64,000 nt of DNA from Cherax quadricarinatus (taxonomy: Eukaryota; Arthropoda; Malacostraca; Decapoda; Parastacidae). Of the stretch, positions 9,961 to 19,651 are shown in pieces. Location of the stretch: contig NC_091298.1 in the NCBI RefSeq assembly GCF_038502225.1, positions 47,864,094-47,928,093 on the forward strand, written 5' to 3'. Each line of letters opens with the position of its first letter. Positions within the stretch are counted from its first letter, which is position 1. Under the pieces are notes generated by a model, which saw only the letters and a program-made list of their open reading frames with translations, made no database searches and was not told where the DNA came from. The position numbers and the translations under genes were made by a program.

Positions 9961-11404
9961 TGGTCCAGTAGGCTTATCTGCTTATCTTCACCTATATCTT
10001 GTCAGATTCTCCCAAAGAAGCCAACTCATAGGATTCAACTGCCTTTAGAGTCTGCTGTCCACTCTGAGACAAACGCAGTTTTTGCACTCCAAGCAAGTTT
10101 AGCTGATAAACGGTTTGAGGGCAAATTTTCCCTTGCTCTTGTCATTGGTTAGCTGTGAAATCACTTTTCATATTTAATATGACCAAGTTTCCATTGTACA
10201 TGTAGAGGGAATTGCAAAGCTGATGGTTTCCCAACTTCAAGTGGTGACTGACACATTATCACTGTCAGGCATTCTCCTTCAGGTGGTCTTCTTTACACAG
10301 TTTTTTAGGAATATGGAGGAGACATCTGTTATCTTGAGCTTCAAGGGATTATTGACTTTTGAATGGAGATATTTGTCCAATCTGCTTATACTCACCACTA
10401 CAGTCAAAATTACTCCTGCAACTCTGTCCCCTCATTGGTCTATCTAGTAGGTTGGCTATCCTGCTAACTGGACTGTTTTGCACGAGACTATCTGATAGAG
10501 GGGGGGAGGGGAAGTATGGCTCTTTGTTCATCTTCGTCAGCAAGAATGCCTTCAATCTATCTCATGTTCTTCAGTGGCTCGTCATCCTGACCTTGTCATT
10601 GCACTCAATGATTCCTCTATCCCAGTGCACAACCATTACTAGTTTCTTCAAGCACACCTTCTATGCTTTTTATTTTATCTAAAGCCATTAATGCTTCCCA
10701 GACCTCTTAGGCTAACACTATCATTATGACATCAGATGTCAACATGCCCCCTGCCACTACCATTGTGAACAGGTTAATGTGTCTTCAGCACTACATTGGG
10801 GCAGAAGTCATCTTATCCTCACCCTCCATCAACACCTATGAAGTAGAGCACACCCTCTGTCTACCCTTGCTGTGCACTGAGAGACATGCTGTCATTGCTT
10901 CTTGCACTTGTCTATTCCTGTCTGTCACCCACGACTATGCCCTTTCTAAATGTGGTTGAAGATGTATCCAATATAGACACACTAAAGAGTATCATGCTTT
11001 TATGGAGCTCACTAATATTTAATGCTTTTTGACTAAAATAATATATAGGCTACTGCCCTGTTAGCTGCCTTGTATACAAGTTCCTCCTTCCACCTGTAAA
11101 CACCATCTTTTCTTCTATCTACAAATCACCTGGAACTTTACAGCTAATGCTATTTCGGTCTTCTTTTTTCTATATTTTCTCCCACTACTTCACTTGACTC
11201 ACTTGTCTGGTTGTGTTAGTCTCTCCTTACACATAGACCCCTGGGGTGTGCTGTGCTTTATTGCTGCCTACTGACTTCACTGGTTTCAACAGACTGCATC
11301 TCTTTACGAGTGCTTCCCTTCTTTGTCTGTCATCTAATGGAACATCTAAGAATACGCAAGTAATTAGGAAGAGCAACAGCTGTTGATTTCCCTATTTTTA
11401 CATG
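9961..11404. other. Unassigned region
   Basis: No coding exon, structural RNA or repeat end was recognised. Open stretches at 10223-10682 overlap one another and look like chance frames. Confidence 0.35.
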
Positions 11405-11486
11405 TGTGTATTTTTTTCCAATGAGTAGGCCATCTCCCACCGAGGCAGGGTGACACAAAAAGAAAGAAAATCCCCAAAAAGAATTT
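11405..11486 (-). mobile_element. Tail-only LINE insertion
   Basis: On the minus strand this is just the last ~80 bases of the RTE-like LINE (GGGGATTTTCTTTCTTTTTG, then the CACCCTGCCTCGGTGGGAGA tail and an A-rich end). It directly follows the complete tail of LINE D (about 11490-11566), so two LINE tails stand in tandem. This fits extreme 5' truncation during a separate insertion. Confidence 0.65.
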
Positions 11487-11826
11487 TTTTTTTTTTCAAC
11501 AAGTCGGCCGTCTCCCACCGAGGCAGGGTGACCCAAAAAAGAAAGAAAATCCCCAAAAAGAAAATGTTTTCATCATCATTCAACAATTTCACCACACTCA
11601 CACATAATCACTGTTTTTGTAGAGGTGCTCAGAATACAACAGTTTAGAAGCATATATGTATAAAGATACACAACATATCCCTCCAAACTGCCAATACCCA
11701 AACTCCTCCTTTAAAGTGCAGGCATTGTACTTCCCATTTCCAGGACTCAAGTCCGACTATATGAAAATAACCGGTTTCCCTGAATCCCTTCACTAAATAT
11801 TACCCTGCTCACACTCCAACAGATTG

Positions 11827-14005
11827 TCAGGTCCCAAGTACCATTCGTCTCCATTCACTCCTATCTAACACGCTCATGCACGCTTGCTGGAAGTCCAAGC
11901 CCCTTGCCCACAAAACCTCCTTTACCCCCTCTCTCCAACCCTTTCGAGGATGACCCCTACCTCGCCTTCCTTCCCCTATAGATTTATATGCTTTCCATGT
12001 CATTCTACTTTGATCCATTCTCTCTAAATGACCAAACCACCTCAACAACCCCTCTTCTGCCCTCTGACTAATACTTTTATTAACTCCAGACCTTTTCCTA
12101 ATTTCCACTCTCCGAATTTTCTGCATAATATTTACACCACACGTTGCCCTTAGACAGGACATCTCCACTGCCTCCAACCATCTCCTCGCTGCTGCATTTA
12201 CCACCCAAGCTTCACACCCATATAAGAGTGTTGGTACTACTATACTTTCATACATTCCCTTCTTTGCCTCCATAGATAACGTTTTTTGACTCCACATATA
12301 CCTCAATGCACCACTCACCTTTTTTCCCTCATCAATTCTATGATTAACCTCATCCTTCATAAATCCATCCGCCGACACGTCAACTCCCAAGTACGTATCT
12401 GAAAACATTCACTTCTTCCATACTCCTCCTCCCCAATTTGATATCCAATTTTTCTTTATCTAAATCATTTGATACCCTCATCACCTTACTCTTTTCTATG
12501 TTCACTTTCAACTTTCTACCCTTACACACATTCCCAAACTCATCCACTAACCTTTGCAATTTTTCTTTAGAATCTCCCATAAGCACAGTATCATCAGCAA
12601 AAAGTAACTGTGTTAATTCCCATTTTGAATTTGATTTCCCATAATTTAATCCCACCCCTCTCCCGAACACCCTAGCATTTACTTCTTTTACAACCCCATC
12701 TATAAATATATTAAACAACCATGGTGACATTACACATCCCTGTCTAAGACCTACTTTTACCGGGAAGTAGTCTCCCTCTCTTCTACACACCCTATCCTGA
12801 GCCTCACTATCCTCATAAAAACTCTTTACAGCATTTAGTAACTTACCACCTATTCCATATACTTGCAGCATCTGCCACATTGCTCCCCTATCCACTCTAT
12901 CATATGCCTTTCCTAAATCCATAAATGCAATAAAAACTTCCCTACCTTTATCTAAATACTGTTCACATATATGCTTCAATGTAAACACTTGATCTACACA
13001 TCCCCTACCCACTCTGAAACCTCCTTGCTCATCCGCAATCCTACATTCTGTCTTACCTCTAATTCTTTCAATTATAACCCTACCGTACACTTTTCCTGGT
13101 ATACTCAATAAACTTATTCCTCTATAATTTTTACAATCTCTTTTGTCCCCTTTCCCTTTATATAAAGGGACTATACATGCTCTCTGCCAATCCCTAGGTA
13201 CATTCCCCTCTTTCATACATTTATTAAACAAAAGTACCAACCACTCCAACACTATATCCCCCCCTGCTTTTAACATTTCTGTCATGATCCCATCAGTTCC
13301 AGCTGCTTTACCCCCTTTCATTCTGCGTAATGCCTCGCGTACCTCCCCCACACTTACCGTCTGCTCTTCTTCACTCCTAAAAGATGGTATACCTCCCTGA
13401 CCAGTGCATGAAATTACCGCCTCCCTTTCTTCCTCAACATTTAAAAGTTCCTCAAAATATTCTCGCCATCTACCTAATACCTCCCTCTCCCCATCTACTA
13501 ACTCCCCTACTCTGTTTTTAACTGACAAATCCATACTTTCCCTAGGCTTTCTTAACTTGTTTAACTCACTCCAAAATTTTTTCTTATTTTCATTAAAATT
13601 TCTTGACAATGCCTCTCCCACTCTATCATTTGCTCTCCTTTTGCACTCTCTCACCACTCTCTTCACCTTTCTTTTACTCTCCATATACTCTGCTTTTCTT
13701 ATAACACTTCTGCTTTGTAAAAACCTCTCATAAGCTAACTTTTTCTCTTTTATCACACCCTTTACTTCATCATTCCACCAATCACTCCTCTTTCCACCTG
13801 CCCCCACCCTCCTATAACCACAAACTTCTGCCCCACATTCTAATACTGCATTTTTAAAACTATTCCAACCCTCTTCAACCCCCCTTCCCCCACTACTCAT
13901 CTTTGCACTAGCCCACCTTTCTGCCAACAGTCGCTTATATCTTCCCCGAACTTCCTCCTCCCTTAGTTTATACACTTTCACCTCCCTCTTACTTGTTGTT
14001 GCCAC
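11827..14005 (-). pseudogene. LINE D reverse transcriptase, frameshifted
   Basis: The RT reads from 14005 (about 541 codons) with motif A IAFMDLGKAYDRVD, the QGGFRVGRGCVDQVF block and motif C LLFADDTVLMGD. It leaves frame near 12385-12400, where four extra bases sit between FRY and LGVDVS relative to LINE A (CAGATACGTACTTGGGAG versus CAGATATTTGGGAG). The rest (193 codons) continues in another frame from 12408 to 11827 and ends in the conserved EWRRMVLGT tail. Catalytic residues are intact; only the frame is lost. Confidence 0.85.
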
Positions 14006-14049
14006 CTTCCTCTTTTCCCATCTACCTCTTACTCTAACTGTAGCTATAA

Positions 14050-14757
14050 CTAAATAACTAAATAATGATCCGATATATCAGTTGCCCCTCTATAAACATG
14101 TACATCCTGGAGCCTACCCATCAACCTTTTATCCACCAATACATAATCTAACAAACTACTTTCATTACGTGCTACATCATACCTTGTATATTTATTTATC
14201 CTCTTTTTCATAAAATATGTATTACTTATTACCAAATCTCTTTCTACACATAGCTCAATTAAAGGCTCCCCATTTACATTTACCCCTGGCACCCCAAATT
14301 TACCTACTACTCCCTCCATAACATTTTTACCCACTTTAGCATTGAAATCCCCAACCACCATTACTCTCACACTTGATTCAAAGCTCTCCACGCATTCACT
14401 CAACATTTCCCAAAATATCTCTCTCTCCTCTACACTTCTTTCTTCTCCAGGTGCATACACGCTTACTATAACCCACTTTTCACATCCAATCTTTATTTTA
14501 CTCCACATAATCCTTGAATTAATACATTTATAGTCCCTCTTTTCCTGCCATAGCTTATCCTTCAACATTATTGCTACTCCTTCTTTAGCTTTAACCCCTG
14601 ATCTAATCCCATTTATTCTTCTCCATTGAAACTCTCCCACCCCCTTCAGCTTTGTTTCACTTAAAGCCAGGACATCCAGCTTCTTCTCATTCATAACATC
14701 CACAATCATCTCTTTCTTATCATTTGCACAACATCCATGCACATTCAGACTTCCCAC
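14050..14757 (-). pseudogene. LINE D endonuclease domain (APE type), cut off by an 8-bp duplication
   Basis: The APE-like nuclease nicks target DNA to prime LINE reverse transcription. Visible motifs are LALSETKLKG (catalytic Glu), MVVGDFNAKVG (Asp and Asn) and the C-terminal SDHYLV (Asp-His). The frame ends right after SDHYLVI. There the minus strand carries TTAGTTAT twice in tandem (near 14050-14068), where the copy at 56521-56560 has it once and reads on into the RT. The duplication shifts the frame and brings in a stop, separating nuclease from RT. Confidence 0.85.
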
Positions 14758-15184
14758 TTTGACAATTTTCTTCTTATTTTTTTTAGTAATCTTTACAGGA
14801 AAAGGGGTTACTAGCCCATTGTTCCCGGCATTTTAGTTGACTTCTACAACACGCATGGCTTACGGAGGAAAGATTCTTATTCCACTTCCCCATGAATATA
14901 AAAGGAAAAGTAATAAGACCAAGAACTATTAAGATAAAATCAAAGAAAACTCAGATGAGTGTGTATAAATAAACGTGTACATGTATGTGTAGTGTGACCT
15001 AAGTGTAAGTAGAAGTAGCAAGACATACCTGTAATCTTGCTTATTTATGAGACAGACAAAAGACACCAGCAATCCTACCATCATGTAAAACAATTACAGG
15101 CTTTTGTTTTACATTCACTTAGCAGGACGGTAGTACCTCCCTGGATGGTTGCTGTCTACCAACCTACTACTAAAAAAAAATACG

Positions 15185-17053
15185 TACTTTAATCATCATT
15201 CAACATTTTCACCTCTCTCATACATAATCACTGTCTTTGCAGAGGCACTCAGATATGATAGTTTAGAAGTCCCTCCAAACTGTCAATATCCCAAACCCTT
15301 CCTTTAAAGCGCAGGCATTGTACTTCCTATTTCCAGGACTCAAGTCCGGCTAACTGGTTTCCCTAAATCCCTTCACTAAATATTACCTTGCTTACACTCC
15401 AACAGCTCATCAGGTCCCCAAAACCATTCATCTCCATTCACTCCTATCTAACACACAAACATAAGCTTGCTGGAAGTCCAAGCCCCTCGCCCACAAAACC
15501 ACCTTTACCCCCTCCCTCCAACCTTTTCGAGGATGACCCCTACCCCTCCTTCCTTTCCCTACAGATTTATATGCTCTCCAAGTCATTCTACTTTGATCCA
15601 TTCTCTCTAAATGACCAAACCACCTCAACAATCCCTCTTCAGCACTCTAATTAATACCTTTAGTAACTCCACACCTCCTCCTAATTTCCACACTCTAAAT
15701 TCTCTGCATAATATTTACACCACTCATTGCCCTTAGGACATCTCCATTGCCTCCAACCACCTACTCGCTGCAGCATTTACAACCCAAGTCTCACACCCAT
15801 ATAAGAGTTGGTACCACTATACTTTCATACACTCCCTTCTGTGCCTCCATAGGTAATGTTTTTTTGGTCTCCACTCAATGCACCACTCACCTTATTTCCT
15901 TCATCAATTCTCTAGTTAACCTCATCCTTCATAAACCCATCTGCTGACAAGTCAACTCCCAAATATCTGAAAACATTCACTTCTTCCATACTCCCTCTCT
16001 CCAATGTGATATCCAATTTTCTTTATCTAAATTGTTTGATATCCTCTTCACCTTACTCTTATCTGTGTTCACTTTCAACTTTCTACCTTTACACACCCTC
16101 CCAAACTCATCCACTAACCTTTGCAACTTTTCTTTAGAATCTCCCATTAGCACCATATCATCAGCAAAAAGTAACTGTGTCAACTCCCATTTTGTACTTG
16201 ATACCCCATAATTCAATCCTACCCCTCTTCCTAGCACCCTAGCATTTACTTCTGTTACAACCCCATCTATAAATATATTAAACAATCATGGTGACATTAC
16301 ACATCCCTGTCTAAGACCTGCTTTTACCGGGAAGTAGTCTCCCTCTCTTCTACACACCCTATACACACCCTAACCTGAGCCTGACTATCCTCATAAAAAC
16401 TCTTTACAGCATTTAGTAACTTACTACCTATTCCATACACTTACAACATCTGCTACATTGCTTCTCTATCCACTTTATCATATGCCTTTTCTAAATCCAT
16501 AAATGCAATGAAAACTCCCCTACCTTTGTCTAAATACTGTTCACATATATGCTTCAGTGTAAACACTTGATCTACACATCCCCTGCCCACTCTAAAGCCT
16601 CCTTGCTCATCTGCAATCCTACTCTGTCTTACCTCTAATTCTTTCAATAATAACCCTACCGTACACTTTACCTGGTATACTCAGTAAACTTATTCCCCTG
16701 TCATTTTTACAATCTCTTTTGTTCCCCTTCCCTTTATATAAAGGAACTATACACGCTCTCTGCCAATCCCTAGCTACCTTCCCCTCTTACATACATTTAT
16801 TAAACAAAAATACCAACCTCTCCGACACAATATCCCCCCTTGCTTTTAACATTTCTGTCATGATCCTGCCAGTTCCAGTTGCTTTACCCCCTTTCATTCT
16901 ACGTAATGCCTCATGCTCCTCCCTCACACTCGCATCCTGCTCTTCTTCACTCCTAAAAGATGCTATACCTCCCTGACCAATGCATGAAATTACCACCTCC
17001 CTTTTTTCATTGACATTTAAGAGTTCCTCAAAATATTCCTGCAATCTACCCAA
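15185..17053 (-). mobile_element. LINE E, segment 1 (3' part)
   Basis: RTE-like LINE on the minus strand, starting within its 3' UTR and running to the middle of the RT. Recognisable pieces include MFNIFIDGVV with LLFADDMVLMGD (near 16150-16285) and DEQGGFRVGRGCVDQVF (near 16600). Numerous indels make it non-coding. The tail seen in other copies is absent at its 3' end. It is interrupted at 17054 by a Tigger and continues at 18698. Confidence 0.75.
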
Positions 17054-17406
17054 TACAGTGGACGTTCCTTTTTTGTCAGTCTCCATTATCACCGACTTTT
17101 TTTTGTCAAAATATTGGTTCCATTTTCGTCGATGGTACAGAACCTGTCCAGTGCCCAGAGTGCGCACAAAGCCACCTCCCCCACGCATTCTCAGGCAGTG
17201 CCATGTTGTTTTTTGGTGAGTGAACATATCCTGCGAAGTCATACAAAACATTTCTTAATAATCCATTGTTTTTGGCACTTGTTTATTGTGTGTGACTGCT
17301 AAATAAGCCACCATGGGCCCCAAGAAAGCTTTTAGTGCCAGTCCTTTGGTAAAGAATGTGAGAAACACAATAGAATTCAAGAAATAGTTTGTAGATAAAT
17401 ACGAAA

Positions 17407-18300
17407 GTGGTGGTGGTACAGGGTGGTAGTGATTGTGATGGTGGTAGAGGGTGGTTGTAATGGTTGTAGAGGGTGGTAGTGGTTGTGATAGTGGTAGTGA
17501 TGGCAGTTGAGGGCAGTAGTGGTTATGATGGTGGTAGAGAGTGGTAGTGGTTGTGACGGTGGTATAGAGAGTGGTAGTGGTTGTGATGGTGGTAGTGGTT
17601 GTGATTATGGTAGAGGGTGGTAGTGGTGGTGGTGTCAGCATAGTTGCTGATCCCCTGTATATGTATATGTTATGTGAGTGTCATGGTTAGTACCATCCAT
17701 ATGTTTTACATACATGACCCCTTGCTAGGCTCAGCGACTAGCATGTGTGACGTCACGTGATGCCGTTGTGAGTGCTGTGCTCCCGTGATCGTTCTCAGTT
17801 CCCGTTAGACCTACCAAGCAGCAACAGGCAGGCTGGGCCTCCCCTATCACAATCTGCTAATATAAGCGTTACCACCCAACGACTTGTGTTTAACTCCAAC
17901 CATCACATCTCCACGAACCCTCCCAACAGTGGTAGAGGGTAGCAGTGGTTGTGATGGTGGTAAAGGGTGGTAGTGATGGTGGTAGAGGGTAGTAGTGGTT
18001 GTGATGGTGGTAGAGGGTGGTAGTGATTATGATGGTGGTAGAGGGTGGTAGTGATGGTGGTAGAGGGTGGTAATGGTTGTGATGGTGGTAGAGGGTGGTA
18101 GTGGTTGTGATGGTGGTACAGGGTCATAGTGGTTGTGATGGTGGTACAGGGTCATAGTGGTTGTGATGGTGGTACAGGGTCATAGTGGTTGTGATGGTGG
18201 TAGAGGATGGTAGTGGTAGTGATGGTGGTAGAGGGTGGTAGTGGTTGTGATGATGGTACAGGGTGGTAGTGGTTGTGATGGTGGTACAGGGTGGTAGTAA
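17407..18300 (+). repeat. GGT/GTGATGGT minisatellite, split by a candidate solo LTR
   Basis: Two blocks (17407-17632 and 17929-18300) of an irregular unit of roughly 24-36 bases, with the core GGTGGTAGTGGTTGTGATGG and variants with AGAGGG or ACAGGG. It sits exactly where the Tigger transposase body should be. The blocks are strongly strand-asymmetric, with G-rich plus and C-rich minus strands. Confidence 0.8.
17633..17928. mobile_element. Candidate solo LTR inside minisatellite
   Basis: A 296-base non-repetitive block starts TGTCAGCATAG and ends CCTCCCAACA, giving the TGT...ACA ends typical of LTRs. It is flanked by GTGG on both sides (17629-17632 and 17929-17932), compatible with a 4-5 bp target duplication, although the flank is itself GTGG-rich. 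It contains a CRE-like palindrome TGACGTCA at 17748-17755, an adjoining CACGTG, and a TATA-like TAATATAAG near 17858, features expected of an LTR promoter. No internal retroviral genes are present. Identity is inferred from structure only. Confidence 0.45.
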
Positions 18301-18524
18301 TGGAGATTTGTGCAATGTGGAGTAGGATGGAAAGATTTGTGGCATTAAAAACAAAGAAGGGAAGTGACCCCATATAAGGACTTGGTACCTCGAGTCCTTA
18401 CAGAGGGGGATTCCTCTTCAAAAGAATAACCTCTCTTCCCTCTCCCCTCCTCCCTGTCTTACATCCACCAACAACAGCCTTCAATAAAGGTAAGTGTTCT
18501 TTTGTGCATGTAAATCTTTAAGGT

Positions 18525-18557
<33 letters not shown>

Positions 18558-18697
18558 TTAATACTTCTGGGTGTCTGGAACGGATTAATTGGATTTACAT
18601 TATTTCTTATGGGGAAAATGGTTTCAGTTTTCACCGATTTCCATTTTCACCAGTCTCTCTGAAACGGATTAAACCTGAAAACCGAGGTTCTATTGTA

Positions 18698-19456
18698 CCT
18701 CCAGCTCCCCATCTACTAACTCCCCTACTCTGTTTTTAACTGACAAATCCATTCATTCCCTAGGCTTTCATAATTTGTTTATCTCACTCCAAAATTTTAT
18801 CTTATTTTCAGCAAAATTTCTTGACAGTGCCTCTCCCACTCTTTCATCTGCTCTCCTTTTGCACTCTCTCACCACTCTCTTTGCCTTTCTTTTACTCTCC
18901 ATATACTCTGCTCTTCTTACAACACTTCTGCTTTGTAAAAACCTCTCATAAGTTACCTTTTTCTCTTTTATCACACCCTTTACTTCATCATTCCACCAAT
19001 CACTCCTCTTTCCTCCTGCACCCACCCTCCTATAGCCACAAACTTCTGCCCCACATTTTATCACTGCATTTTTAAAACTGTCCCAACCCTCTTCAACCCC
19101 CCCCTCCCCCTTACACTACTCATACTTACATTAGCAGACCTTTCTGCCAATAGTTGCTTATATCTCACCCTAACTTTCTCCTCCCTTAGTGTATACACTT
19201 TCACCCCTCTCTTCCTTGCTGTTGCCATTTTTCCTTATGTCCCATCTACCTCTTACTCTAACTGTAGCTACAACTAAATGATGATCTGATATATTCATTG
19301 CCCCTCTATAAACATGTAGTACATCCTGAAGCCTACCCATCAACCTTTTATCCACCAATACATAATTTAACAAACTACTTTCATTATGTGCTATATCATA
19401 CCTTGTATACTTATTTATCCTGTTTTTCATAAAATATGTATTACTTATTACTAAAT
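18698..19456 (-). mobile_element. LINE E, segment 2
   Basis: Continuation of LINE E after the Tigger. The minus strand encodes the N-terminal RT region (CGYRRVGAGGKRSDWWNDEV at about 18985-19055) and the end of the endonuclease (DYVLVDKR-like, near 19355). It is frameshifted. It is interrupted at 19457 by a tail-only LINE insertion. Confidence 0.75.
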
Positions 19457-19537
19457 TTAAAAAGAAAAACTTTCTTTTTTTCTTCTTGGTCCACCCTGCC
19501 TTGGTGGGATATGGCTGATTTGTTGAAAAAAAAATGC
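19457..19537 (+). mobile_element. Tail-only LINE insertion in LINE E
   Basis: About 80 bases matching only the 3' tail of the RTE-like LINE, in the opposite orientation to its host (CACCCTGCCTTGGTGGGATA, then an A run). The host sequence is imperfectly duplicated on both sides (CTTATTACTAAA and CATTATCACCAAA), as expected for a target-site duplication that has since diverged. Confidence 0.65.
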
Positions 19538-19647
19538 ATTATCACCAAACCTCTTTCTACATATCACTCAATTAAAGGCTCCCCATTTTCATTTACCCCT
19601 GGCACCCCAGATTTACTTATTACCCCCTCCACAACATTTTTACCTAC
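19538..19647 (-). mobile_element. LINE E, segment 3 (endonuclease part)
   Basis: Endonuclease-coding part of LINE E between the tail-only insertion and the piggyBac element. It ends at TTAA (19648-19651), the piggyBac target, and resumes at 22599. Confidence 0.75.
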
Positions 19648-19651
19648 TTAA

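Larger units (their letters stand above)
11487..15172 (-). mobile_element. LINE D (RTE-like), near full length, frameshifted
   Basis: About 3.7 kb with, in minus-strand order, a 5' UTR (about 15172-14760), an apurinic-type endonuclease (14757-14050), a reverse transcriptase (14005-11827 in two frames), the 3' UTR and a tail near 11500-11566. The 5' boundary near 15172 is inferred from where LINE E begins just beyond it in the same orientation. Two small insertions break the single long reading frame (see the two pseudogene entries). Confidence 0.8.
17056..18695 (+). mobile_element. Tigger element inserted in LINE E, interior replaced by minisatellite
   Basis: Bounded by CAGTGGACGTTCC at 17056 and GAGGTTCTATTG at 18695, with TA at 17054-17055 and 18696-18697. 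Joining the flanks restores LINE sequence (CTACCCAATA then CCTCC). Inside, 17312 onward encodes the usual MGPKKAFSASP start, soon broken by a stop. Near 17405 the coding region is replaced by a GGT-rich tandem repeat. The element resumes near 18300 with the last transposase codons and the conserved CAATAAAGGTAAGT motif at 18482-18495. Confidence 0.8.

Noticed and set aside
17255..18373. His- and Pro-rich minus-strand frames
   Set aside because: Artefacts of the GGT-rich minisatellite in the Tigger; they shift with unit length.
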